A DNA stretch of 64,000 nt from Streptomyces sp. man185 (GTDB lineage Bacteria; Actinomycetota; Actinomycetes; Streptomycetales; Streptomycetaceae). Below, piece by piece: positions 50,877 to 58,842 of the stretch (position 1 is its first letter; the number at the start of each line of letters is the position of its first letter). The notes beneath the pieces were generated by a model. It was not told where the DNA came from. It did not search any database and saw nothing but the letters and a program-made list of their open reading frames with translations. The position numbers and the translations under genes were made by a program. The stretch is from contig NTHE01000034.1 in assembly GCA_002551355.1 (NCBI GenBank), forward strand, positions 23,208-87,207, in the 5' to 3' direction.

Positions 50877-51689
50877 TCAGCGCTTTCGAACACCTTCGGC
50901 CAGTTCGCCCGCCAGGGAGCGGACGGCGGCGAGGCCGGCGGCCTCGTCGGGGGCGTCCAGCATGGCCTTGACGAAGGCCGATCCGACGATCACGCCGTCC
51001 GCGAACCCGGCGACCTCGGCGGCCTGCGCCGCGTTGGAGACGCCGAGGCCGACGCAGACCGGCAGGTCGGTGGTGGCGCGGGTGCGTCCCACCAGGTCCT
51101 GGGCCTGGGCGCCGACGGAGGCGCGTGTGCCGGTGACGCCCATCAGGGACGCGGCGTAGACGAAGCCGCTCCCGGCCGCCGTGATGGTGGCGAGGCGGGC
51201 GTCCTGGCTGCTGGGGGCGACGACGAACACGGTGGCGAGACCGTGCTTGTCGGCGTGCTCGCGCCACAGCGCGGACTCCTGGACCGGCAGGTCGGGCAGG
51301 ATGCACCCGGCACCGCCCGCCTCGGCCAGGTCGGCGGTGAACCGCTCGACGCCGTAGCGGTCGATCGGGTTCCAGTACGTCATGACCAGGATCGGGACGC
51401 CGGTGGCCTCGTACGCCTCGCGGACCGTGCGCATCACGTCGGCGATCCGGACGCCGCCGCGCAGGGCGATGTCGTCGGCGGTCTGGATGACCGGCCCGTC
51501 GAGGACCGGGTCGCTGTGCGGGAGCCCGATCTCGACGACGTCCGCGCCGCCCGCGATGACGGCCTTGACCGCCTCGATGCCGCCGTCGACGGTCGGGAAG
51601 CCTGCCGGGAGGTAGGCGATGAGCGCGGCCCGGCCCGCGGCCTTCGCGGCGGCCAGGGTGGTGTTCAACAGCTCGATGTTGCCGCTCAC
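50877..51689 (-). CDS. trpA: Tryptophan synthase alpha chain
   Basis: 270 residues from GTG 51689 (overlaps trpB by GTGA). TIM barrel with the catalytic Glu/Asp region DVVEIGLPHSDPVLDGPVIQ (the usual ExGxPxSDP signature), MTYWNPIDRYGVERF and the phosphate site VGLGVSNAAQAAEVAGFADGVIVGSAFV. Splits indole-3-glycerol phosphate to indole, channelled to TrpB. Confidence 0.97.
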   Translation of the reverse strand: MSGNIELLNTTLAAAKAAGRAALIAYLPAGFPTVDGGIEAVKAVIAGGADVVEIGLPHSDPVLDGPVIQTADDIALRGGVRIADVMRTVREAYEATGVPILVMTYWNPIDRYGVERFTADLAEAGGAGCILPDLPVQESALWREHADKHGLATVFVVAPSSQDARLATITAAGSGFVYAASLMGVTGTRASVGAQAQDLVGRTRATTDLPVCVGLGVSNAAQAAEVAGFADGVIVGSAFVKAMLDAPDEAAGLAAVRSLAGELAEGVRKR

Positions 51690-52972
51690 TTGGCGTCCCC
51701 CTCGATCTCGGCGCGGTCACTGTCGGCATCCGCCTCGACGGCGGCGTCGGTGTCGTAGAGGCCGAAGTAGCGGGCGGCGGTGTCCATGTCCTTGTCGCCA
51801 CGGCCGGACAGGTTGACGAGGATCAGCCCGTCCTTGCCCAGCTCCCGGCCCAGCTCCAGGGCCCCGGCGAGCGCGTGGGCACTCTCGATGGCCGGGATGA
51901 TCCCCTCGGTGCGGGACAGCAGGCGCAGGGCCTGCATGGCCGCGTCGTCGGTGACCGCGCGGTACTCGCCGCGCCCGATGTCCTTGAGGTAGGAGTGCTC
52001 CGGGCCGATGCCCGGGTAGTCCAGCCCCGCCGAGATGGAGTACGGCTCGGTGATCTGGCCCTCGTCGTCCTGGAGGACGTAGGAGCGCGAACCGTGCAGG
52101 ATGCCCGGCTCCCCGGCCGTCAGGGTCGCCGCGTGCTCGCCGGTCTCCACGCCGTGTCCGGCGGGCTCGCAGCCCACCAGGCGGACATCGGCGTCGGGGA
52201 TGAAGGCGTGGAAGAGGCCGATGGCGTTGGAGCCGCCGCCGACGCAGGCGACCGCCGCGTCCGGGAGGCGGCCCGCGCGCTCCAGGAGCTGGCGGCGGGC
52301 CTCGACGCCGATGACGCGGTGGAAGTCGCGGACCATCGCCGGGAAGGGGTGGGGGCCCGCGACCGTCCCGAAGAGGTAGTGCGTGCGGTCCACGTTGGCG
52401 ACCCAGTCGCGGAACGCCTCGTTGATGGCGTCCTTCAGAGTGCGCGAGCCGGACTTCACGGCGACGACCTCGGCGCCGAGCATCCGCATCCGGGCCACGT
52501 TCAGTGCCTGGCGCTCGGTGTCGATCTCGCCCATGTAGATGGTGCAGTCGAGGCCGAAGAGGGCGCAGGCGGTCGCGGTGGCGACGCCGTGCTGACCGGC
52601 TCCGGTCTCGGCGATGACACGGGTCTTGCCCATGCGCTTGGTGAGGAGCGCCTGGCCCAGCACGTTGTTGATCTTGTGTGAGCCGGTGTGGTTCAGGTCC
52701 TCGCGCTTGAGGAAGATCCGGGCGCCGCCCGCGTGCTCGGCGAAGCGCGGGACCTCGGTGAGCGCGCTGGGGCGGCCGGTGTAGTTCACCATCAGCTCGT
52801 TGAGCTCGGCGGCGAACGCGGGGTCGGCCTTGGCCTTGTCGTACTCGACGGCGACCTCGTCCACGGCGGCGACGAGCGCCTCCGGGATGAACTTGCCGCC
52901 GTACGCGCCGAAATAGCCCTCGGCGCTGGGGATCAGACCCTCGGGGTCCGGAATGAAGAATTCGGACGTCAT
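51686..52972 (-). CDS. trpB: Tryptophan synthase beta chain
   Basis: 428 residues from ATG 52972, preceded by AAGGAG at eight bases. PLP Lys in LNHTGSHKINNVLGQ, TGAGQHGVATATACALFGL substrate loop and the phosphate-binding GGGSNAIG are all present. Joins indole and serine to tryptophan. Coupled to trpA; about 140 bp separate it from trpM. Confidence 0.97.
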   Translation of the reverse strand: MTSEFFIPDPEGLIPSAEGYFGAYGGKFIPEALVAAVDEVAVEYDKAKADPAFAAELNELMVNYTGRPSALTEVPRFAEHAGGARIFLKREDLNHTGSHKINNVLGQALLTKRMGKTRVIAETGAGQHGVATATACALFGLDCTIYMGEIDTERQALNVARMRMLGAEVVAVKSGSRTLKDAINEAFRDWVANVDRTHYLFGTVAGPHPFPAMVRDFHRVIGVEARRQLLERAGRLPDAAVACVGGGSNAIGLFHAFIPDADVRLVGCEPAGHGVETGEHAATLTAGEPGILHGSRSYVLQDDEGQITEPYSISAGLDYPGIGPEHSYLKDIGRGEYRAVTDDAAMQALRLLSRTEGIIPAIESAHALAGALELGRELGKDGLILVNLSGRGDKDMDTAARYFGLYDTDAAVEADADSDRAEIEGDAK

Positions 52973-53111
52973 GCGACGTGCTCCTTGGCATGGCAACGGG
53001 TGGGTTCACCGTATGCGCGGAGGAGCGAGCGCCACCGGGACCGGCATGCGGTCACGACGGTGCGGACGTACGTACGAAAAGGAGTGCTGCGGTACGTCGA
53101 CCGGGGCTCGC

Positions 53112-53351
53112 CTACAGCGCGGACCCCGCGCGCCATCGCATCCCGTTCACCTGGCCCGGCTCGTCACCGATCACGTACCGCACCCGCCGGCCGTGCACGC
53201 GCCGTGCGGGGGCGCGGCAGCCGCGCGGGCGGCAGCCGCGCGCCAGCGGGGCGTGCGGGTCCCGGGCGGGGCTAGGGCCTGCCGTCAGACTTCCGCCTGC
53301 CGGGCGACGCCTGGCCCTGGGGCGGGTGCGGGGCACGGGACAGCCGGTCAT
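53112..53351 (-). CDS. trpM: Tryptophan biosynthesis modulator TrpM
   Basis: 79 residues from ATG 53351, only 17 bp after trpC and before trpB, exactly where Streptomyces keeps trpM. The basic C-terminal half (LARGCRPRGCRAPARRVHGR, then VRYVIGDEPGQVNGMRWR) is what I remember of TrpM; the N-terminus is variable. In S. coelicolor TrpM is reported to bind a leucyl aminopeptidase and tune tryptophan supply and development. CTAGGGCCTGCCGTCAGAC (53272-53290), similar to an IS end, lies inside its N-terminal part. Confidence 0.75.
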   Translation of the reverse strand: MTGCPVPRTRPRARRRPAGGSLTAGPSPARDPHAPLARGCRPRGCRAPARRVHGRRVRYVIGDEPGQVNGMRWRAGSAL

Positions 53352-53368
53352 GGTCGCTTCGTCCCCGG

Positions 53369-54178
53369 TCAGCCGCGGCCGTGGCGGAGCGCCGGGTGGG
53401 CGCCCGCTGCGACCAGGTCGGCGACGGCGGCGCGCGGGTCGCGGCCGGTGACCAGGGACTCGCCGACCAGGACGGCGTCGGCGCCGGCGTTGGCGTACGC
53501 GATCAGGTCGTGCGGGCCCCGGACGCCGGACTCGGCGACCTTGACGATGTGGTCGGGGATCTCGGGGGCGACGCGCTCGAAGGTGGAGCGGTCGACCTTG
53601 AGGTCCTTGAGGTTGCGGGCGTTGACACCGATGATCTTGGCTCCGGCGTCCACGGCGCGCTCCGCCTCCTCCTCGTCGTGCGCCTCGACGAGCGGGGTGA
53701 GCCCGATCGACTCGGCGCGCTCGATGAGGGAGACCAGGGCCTCCTGGTCGAGGGCGGCGACGATCAGCAGGGCGAGGTCGGCGCCGTACGCCCGGGCCTC
53801 CCACAGCTGGTAGGAGGTGACGATGAAGTCCTTGCGCAGGATCGGGGTGTCGACCTTGGCGCGGACGGCCTCCAGGTCGGCGAGCGAGCCGCCGAAGCGG
53901 CGCTCCTCGGTGAGGACCGAGATGACGGACGCGCCGCCCGCCTCGTAGTCCGCGGCGAGCGCGGCCGGGTCGGCGATGGCGGCAAGGGCCCCCTTGGAGG
54001 GGGACGAGCGCTTGACCTCGCAGATGACGGTGACGCCCTCGCCGCGCAGGGCGGCGACTCCGTCCTTGGCCTGGGGGGCGCGGGCGGCGCGCTCCTTCAG
54101 CTCGTCGAGGCTGACGCGCGCCTGCCGCTCCGCGAGGTCGGCGCGAACGCCGTCGATGATCTCGTCGAGCACACTCAC
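53369..54178 (-). CDS. trpC: Indole-3-glycerol phosphate synthase
   Basis: 269 residues from GTG 54178, preceded by GAAGGGGG. Family motifs: ICEVKRSSPSKGALA, ISVLTEERRFGGSLADLEAVR, ILRKDFIVTSYQLWEARAYGAD and VAESGVRGPHDL. Closes the indole ring from carboxyphenylamino-deoxyribulose phosphate. First gene of trpC-trpM-trpB-trpA. Confidence 0.97.
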   Translation of the reverse strand: MSVLDEIIDGVRADLAERQARVSLDELKERAARAPQAKDGVAALRGEGVTVICEVKRSSPSKGALAAIADPAALAADYEAGGASVISVLTEERRFGGSLADLEAVRAKVDTPILRKDFIVTSYQLWEARAYGADLALLIVAALDQEALVSLIERAESIGLTPLVEAHDEEEAERAVDAGAKIIGVNARNLKDLKVDRSTFERVAPEIPDHIVKVAESGVRGPHDLIAYANAGADAVLVGESLVTGRDPRAAVADLVAAGAHPALRHGRG

Positions 54179-54294
54179 GCGAGCGGCCCCCTTCCGGAAC
54201 GGTGATGAGGGAACAGGATCAGCCGTACCGATGGTATCCGCAGGAGGGCCCGGGGCTCGCATCCGGCCACGCCGCGTCCCACTACCTGGGCATT

Positions 54295-55044
54295 TCAGGG
54301 GGCCAGCGCCGAGCCGAACGGCAGATTCCGGACGACGGTGAAGATCAGCAGGACGGCGCCCACGCCCCACCACCAGGCGGGTGCCAGAGCGATCCGCAGG
54401 GGTTGCCCCCGCCAGGCCCGGACCAGCCAGAGGACCCAGACCGCGGCGAAGAGGAAGTAGCCGACGGTGGCGATCGCGTTGGCTTCGAGCGCCGCGCCGA
54501 GGTCGCCGGTGATGAAGGCGTGGGCACTGCGCAGCCCGCCGCAGCCGGGGCAGAACACCCCGGTCAGCTTGAGCAGCGGGCAGACCGGGTAGTGGCCGGA
54601 CTCGTTCGGGTCGACGGCGCCGACGTACGCGAAGGCTCCCGCGACGGCGGCGAGGATGCCGAGGGGCGTGGCGAGCCCGCGGACCCGGGCCGTGGGGCGG
54701 CCCACCCGGCTCGTGGGGCTACCCCTCTGGCCCGTGGGGCGGCCCACCCAGCCTGTCGAGCGACCCACCCGGGCCGTCGGGCTACCCACCCAGCCCGTCC
54801 GGCGTTTGAGGGCGGAACCGTGGCCGTGGGGGCCGTGCACCTGCGAGGGCCCTTCACCCGAGGCCCCTGTGGCCTCCGGGCCCACCTCGGCGAGGGTGCC
54901 GTCCTCGGACGCCGGGGCGGCTGAAGTGGGCATGGCCATGTCGGGGGTCGGGCAGACGGTCAGCGGCATGGGTCCGTGGCCCGGCGGAGACTCCGTTTCC
55001 GGGTCCGGGGGCTGGGCGGGAGAGGGGGTAGGCGAGGCGTCCAC
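54295..55044 (-). CDS. DUF2752 membrane protein with repeat-invaded N-terminus
   Basis: 249 residues. The C-terminal ~130 residues are the DUF2752 domain: three membrane segments and the motif VCPLLKLTGVFCPGCGGLR. The N-terminal ~120 are hydrophilic and low complexity. Residues ~78-120 are encoded by short tandem units (GWVG/ARVGRPT) and by one copy of the REP-like sequence found at 23067. Function unknown; conserved next to trp genes in Streptomyces. Confidence 0.85.
   Translation of the reverse strand: MDASPTPSPAQPPDPETESPPGHGPMPLTVCPTPDMAMPTSAAPASEDGTLAEVGPEATGASGEGPSQVHGPHGHGSALKRRTGWVGSPTARVGRSTGWVGRPTGQRGSPTSRVGRPTARVRGLATPLGILAAVAGAFAYVGAVDPNESGHYPVCPLLKLTGVFCPGCGGLRSAHAFITGDLGAALEANAIATVGYFLFAAVWVLWLVRAWRGQPLRIALAPAWWWGVGAVLLIFTVVRNLPFGSALAP
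54695..54811. repeat. Intragenic tandem repeat plus REP-like copy
   Basis: CAGCCCGTCCGGCGTTTGAG at 54791-54810 matches the REP-like unit at 23067-23086 with one change. To its left, five to six degenerate 15- to 18-bp units of the type CCCGTGGGGCGGCCCACC fill 54695-54790. All stays in frame within the DUF2752 gene. Confidence 0.75.
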
Positions 55045-55072
55045 CCGCCGATTGTCCCCCGCGGACGCGAAA

Positions 55073-55099
55073 AGGCGCAGCCCCGGCGGGGCTGCGCCT
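55073..55099 (-). terminator. Rho-independent terminator after the HGxxPAAW gene
   Basis: Perfect 12-bp stem AGGCGCAGCCCC (55073-55084) with GGGGCTGCGCCT (55088-55099), loop of three, followed on the minus strand by TTTT. Confidence 0.85.
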
Positions 55100-55137
55100 G
55101 TCTGCGTGTCGGTCGCCGGGACGGGCCGGCGACCGGG

Positions 55138-55389
55138 TCAGTGCGAGATCTGCGCCTGTCCGGCGCGCTCCCGGGCCTCGATCAGCTCGGCCGACTCCTT
55201 CGGCATGCCGAGGCCGGCGACCTTCATGGCGAGGCCCACGAGACCGCCGGCGAAGATGACGACGATGCCGGCCCAGAAGCCGAGCGGGTTGGCCGCGACC
55301 ATGAAGACGCCTGCGACGCAGAAGCCGATGAAAGCAATGATGACACCGGTCCAGGCGGCCGGGGTGTGTCCGTGGCTCGTGCCCGCCAT
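55138..55389 (-). CDS. HGxxPAAW-motif small membrane protein
   Basis: 83 residues. The N-terminal SHGHTPAAWTGV motif names the family; two membrane helices follow (IIAFIGFCVAGVFMVAA and GFWAGIVVIFAGGLVGLAM), then a short charged tail. Conserved in the trp region of Streptomyces, role unknown. Confidence 0.9.
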   Translation of the reverse strand: MAGTSHGHTPAAWTGVIIAFIGFCVAGVFMVAANPLGFWAGIVVIFAGGLVGLAMKVAGLGMPKESAELIEARERAGQAQISH

Positions 55390-55500
55390 GAGTTGCTCCT
55401 CGTTGGTGTTGCGCCGTGGGTGACGCTGTGCGTGTGGCCGCCGCCCGGGGACGGCTCGGGTCCATTGTCCCGTACGGGCAACGGGAGGTGAGCGTGGGGG

Positions 55501-56175
55501 TCACGCCTCGCGCGTCGGGTCCTCGCCGCGGTCCAGGGCCTTCCACAGGTCCTCGGGCCGGTCCGGGTCGGGGGCGGTGCGCGGCGCCTTGCCGGGCCGG
55601 GGAGTGCCGTCACGCTCGTACTTTCCGGACATCGCGGGCCAGCGGCTGCCGTAGCGCAGGGCGAGGAGCCCGGCCAGCAGGATCAGCAGGCCGCCGACGG
55701 CGGTGACGTAGGGCCAGGCGGTGTGGCTGAGGGCGTGGATGGTGGCCGCCGCGTCGCCGGTGGTCCTGGCCGCCTCCTCGTCGAGGGCCGTGCTGTCGGA
55801 CGCGCCGGCCCAGGCGCTGAGGGTGGCTCCGAGGCCGCTGAGGGCCAGGAGCGCGGCGACGATCCGGCGGCCCGCCCCGCGTACCGCGAAGACGGCGACG
55901 AGGGCGGCGAGACCGACGATGGCGAGGGCGGCGGGGACGCCCGTGACGTCCCGCCCGTCGGCGGTCAGCGGCAGCGCGCCGCCGCCGGTGGCCGCCTGGC
56001 CCTCGGCCCAGGTCTGCCCGGAGGCTAGGAGGACGACGGTCGCACCGGCCGCGCCCAGGAGCAGACCGGCCGCGAGAGAGCGGCGGCTCCCTGCGGAGTC
56101 GGGCGCGGCGCCGGACGCGGAGTCGGCGGTGCGGGCACGGGGCTGGGGTACGGGAACAGCACTCACGCCCTCCAC
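55501..56175 (-). CDS. Trp-region conserved membrane protein (TIGR02234 type)
   Basis: 224 residues from GTG 56175 (GTG 56163 is an alternative). Four membrane helices, with GQTWAEG after the first and the TAWPYVTAVGGLLILLAGLLALRYGSRWP helix near the end, match the 'trp region conserved hypothetical' family. It follows trpE by 48 bp and is probably co-transcribed. Role unknown. Confidence 0.88.
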   Translation of the reverse strand: MEGVSAVPVPQPRARTADSASGAAPDSAGSRRSLAAGLLLGAAGATVVLLASGQTWAEGQAATGGGALPLTADGRDVTGVPAALAIVGLAALVAVFAVRGAGRRIVAALLALSGLGATLSAWAGASDSTALDEEAARTTGDAAATIHALSHTAWPYVTAVGGLLILLAGLLALRYGSRWPAMSGKYERDGTPRPGKAPRTAPDPDRPEDLWKALDRGEDPTREA

Positions 56176-56223
56176 TATCCCCTACCGCCCCGACGCCCGT
56201 GGAGCCGGTCGGCCGTCAGCGGT

Positions 56224-57717
56224 TCAGCGGTCGTGGAGGCGGTTGGCCGTGTGGACGGCGCGGAGCACGGCCGCCGCCTTGTTGCGGCACTCGGTGTCCT
56301 CGGCGACCGGGTCGGAGTCGGCGACGACCCCCGCTCCGGCCTGCACGTACGCGGTGCCGTCGCGGAGCAGGGCGGTCCGGATGGCGATGGCGGTGTCGGA
56401 GTCCCCGGCGAAGTCGAGGTAGCCGACGCAGCCCCCGTACAGTCCGCGGCGGCTCGGCTCCAGCTCCTCGATGATCTGCATGGCGCGGGGCTTGGGGGCG
56501 CCGGAGAGGGTGCCCGCGGGGAAGCAGGCGGTGAGGACGTCGAAGGCGGTGCGGTCCTCGGTGACGCGGCCGGTGACGGTGGAGACGATGTGCATCACGT
56601 GGGAGTAGCGCTCGATGGACATGAAGTCGACGACCTCGACGCTGCCCGGTTCGCAGACCCGGCCCAGGTCGTTGCGGCCGAGGTCGACGAGCATCAGGTG
56701 CTCGGCGCGCTCCTTGGGGTCGGCGAGCAGTTCCTCGGCGAGCGCCTGGTCCTCCTGCGGGGTGGCGCCCCGGTGCCGGGTCCCGGCGATCGGGTGGACC
56801 ATGGCCCGGCCGTCCTCGACCTTGACGAGGGCCTCGGGGCTGGACCCGACGACGTCGAACCCGTCGAAGCGGAAGAGATACATGTACGGGGACGGGTTGG
56901 TGGCCCGCAGCACCCGGTAGACGTCCAGGGCGCTCGCGGTGCACGGGGTCTCGAAGCGCTGGGAGGGGACGACCTGGAAGGCCTCGCCCGCCCGGATCCG
57001 CTCCTTGATGTCCACGACGGCGTCCTGGTAGGCCTCGCCGCCCCAGAGCGCGGTGTACGGGGGCAGTTCGGACGGGGGCAGGACGGCGGGGGCGTTCTCG
57101 ACCGGGCGGCGCAGGTCGCGCTCCATCGCGTCGAGGCGGGCGACCGCGTCCGCGTGGGCCTCGTCGACGCCGGTTTCGAGGTCGTTGTGGTTGATCGCGT
57201 TGGCGATCAACAGGACGGTGCCGTTCTGGTGGTCGAGGACGGCGAGGTCCGAGGTGAGGAGCATGGTCAGCTCGGGCAGCTTCAGGTCGTCGCCGCCGTG
57301 CTCGCCGATCTTCTCCAGGCGGCGGACGACGTCGTAGCCGAGGTAGCCGACCATGCCGCCGGTGAAGGGCGGCAGGCCCAGGTCGCTCACCAGGTCGCGC
57401 GGGGTGTGCAGGGTCTCGACGGTGGCCCGCAGCGCGTCCAGCGGATCGCCGGCCATCGGGACGCCGACGGGCGGGATGCCGAGCCAGTGGGCCTCGCCGT
57501 CGCGGGTGGTGAGGGTGGCGTCGCTGCGGACGCCGATGAACGAGTAGCGCGACCAGGTCCGGCCGTTCTCGGCGGACTCCAGCAGAAAGGTGCCGGTGCG
57601 CTCGGCGGCGAGCTTGCGGTACAGGCCGACCGGGGTGTCGCCGTCCGCCAGGAGGCGGCGGCTGACGGGGACGACGCGCCGGTCGACGGCCAGCTTGCGG
57701 AAGGTGTCGAGATCCAT
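56224..57717 (-). CDS. trpE: Anthranilate synthase component I
   Basis: 497 residues. N-terminal feedback region with LLESAENGRTWSRYSFIG (tryptophan-binding Ser/Arg context). The chorismate-binding core contains SRYSHVMHIVSTVTG, PAGTLSGAPKPRAMQIIEELE and RRGLYGGCVGYL. Makes anthranilate from chorismate with a TrpG amidotransferase encoded elsewhere. Nine bp after hisI, so hisI-trpE are one transcript. I see no Trp-rich leader ORF. Confidence 0.97.
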   Translation of the reverse strand: MDLDTFRKLAVDRRVVPVSRRLLADGDTPVGLYRKLAAERTGTFLLESAENGRTWSRYSFIGVRSDATLTTRDGEAHWLGIPPVGVPMAGDPLDALRATVETLHTPRDLVSDLGLPPFTGGMVGYLGYDVVRRLEKIGEHGGDDLKLPELTMLLTSDLAVLDHQNGTVLLIANAINHNDLETGVDEAHADAVARLDAMERDLRRPVENAPAVLPPSELPPYTALWGGEAYQDAVVDIKERIRAGEAFQVVPSQRFETPCTASALDVYRVLRATNPSPYMYLFRFDGFDVVGSSPEALVKVEDGRAMVHPIAGTRHRGATPQEDQALAEELLADPKERAEHLMLVDLGRNDLGRVCEPGSVEVVDFMSIERYSHVMHIVSTVTGRVTEDRTAFDVLTACFPAGTLSGAPKPRAMQIIEELEPSRRGLYGGCVGYLDFAGDSDTAIAIRTALLRDGTAYVQAGAGVVADSDPVAEDTECRNKAAAVLRAVHTANRLHDR

Positions 57718-57726
57718 GGCCGGACC

Positions 57727-58107
57727 TTAGCTGTCGAGGAGGGTGAGGACGTCGGCGTCGAAGCAGGTGCGGTCGCCCGTGTGGCAGGCGGCCCCGGTCT
57801 GGTCGACCTTGACCAGCACGGTGTCGGCGTCGCAGTCGAGGGCGACGGACTTCACCCGCTGGATGTGCCCGGAGGTGTCGCCCTTGACCCAGTACTCCCG
57901 GCGGCTGCGCGACCAGTAGGTGCAGCGGCCCGTGGTGAGGGTGCGGTGCAGTGCCTCGTCGTCCATCCAGCCGAGCATCAGCACCTCGCCGGTGTCGTAC
58001 TGCTGGGCGATGGCCGGGACCAGACCGTCGGCGCCCCGCTTGAGGCGGGCGGCGATGGCGGGATCGAGGCTGCTGGCGGGCGGCGTGGGGCCGGGCGTGC
58101 TGGTCAT
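57727..58107 (-). CDS. hisI: Phosphoribosyl-AMP cyclohydrolase
   Basis: 126 residues from ATG 58107. Signature GLVPAIAQQYDTGEVLMLGWMD, TGRCTYWSRSRREYWVKGDTSGH, and zinc/magnesium ligands in LDCDADTVLVKVDQTGAACHTGDRTCF. Third step of histidine synthesis. Located with trpE as usual in Streptomyces. Confidence 0.96.
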   Translation of the reverse strand: MTSTPGPTPPASSLDPAIAARLKRGADGLVPAIAQQYDTGEVLMLGWMDDEALHRTLTTGRCTYWSRSRREYWVKGDTSGHIQRVKSVALDCDADTVLVKVDQTGAACHTGDRTCFDADVLTLLDS

Positions 58108-58191
58108 GGGCCCATTGTGCCGCGTCGGCGGGAGCTTTCCGGGCGGACGTCCACTGGGCGGACCCCGGGTGACGGTCGTACGCTGGCGGGC

Positions 58192-58824
58192 ATGTCGACC
58201 CATGCGAAGCGTGAACGTCTTCTGCTCGCCGATCTGTTGGAAGCGGCCGGTCCCGAGGCTCTGACCTTGTGCGACGGCTGGAAGACCCGCGATCTGGCCG
58301 CCCATGTGGTGGTCCGCGAGCGCCGTGCGGACGCCGCGGGCGGGCTGCTGGTGAGCGCGTTGAAGGCCCGGCTGGAGCGGGTTCAGGCGGAGTTCGCGGC
58401 GAAGCCGTACGAGGAACTGATCCAGCTGATCCGTACCGGCCCGCCCCGGTTCTCGCCGATGTCCCTCAAGCAGATCGACGAGGCGGCGAACACTGTGGAG
58501 TTCTTCGTCCACGCGGAGGATGTGCGGCGGGCCCAGCCGGACTGGTCGCGCCGCGAGCTGAACCCGGTCTTCGCCGATGTGCTCTGGTCGAACGTGGAGA
58601 AGACCGCCCGGCTGGTGGGCCGCCGCTCCCCCGTCGGCCTGGTGCTGCGCCGCCCGGACGGCCGGACGGCGGTGGCCCACAAGGGCACCCCGGTGGTGAC
58701 GGTGACCGGGGAGCCCGCCGAGCTGCTGCTGTTCGCGTACGGGCGGCAGAACGCGGCGGACGTGCAGGTGGAGGGCGACCAGGCGGCGGTGGAGCGGGTG
58801 AGGACGGCCGAGCTGGGGATGTAA
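58192..58824 (+). CDS. TIGR03085-family protein (DinB/maleylpyruvate isomerase-like)
   Basis: 210 residues, ATG 58192. LCDGWKTRDLAAHVVVRERRADA is the helix-bundle motif with metal His shared with mycothiol-dependent maleylpyruvate isomerase-like proteins; FFVHAEDVRRAQPDW supplies the second His. A thiol- or mycothiol-dependent activity is suggested but not known. TACGCT lies only ~10 bp before the ATG, so the mRNA may be leaderless. Confidence 0.87.
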   Translation: MSTHAKRERLLLADLLEAAGPEALTLCDGWKTRDLAAHVVVRERRADAAGGLLVSALKARLERVQAEFAAKPYEELIQLIRTGPPRFSPMSLKQIDEAANTVEFFVHAEDVRRAQPDWSRRELNPVFADVLWSNVEKTARLVGRRSPVGLVLRRPDGRTAVAHKGTPVVTVTGEPAELLLFAYGRQNAADVQVEGDQAAVERVRTAELGM

Positions 58825-58842
58825 GCGCTGGGGGGCGCCGGG

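Noticed and set aside
56224..58107. Trp-codon-rich leader peptide and attenuator for trpE
   Set aside because: trpE follows hisI by only nine bases, leaving no room for a leader, and no Trp-rich short frame was found before hisI.
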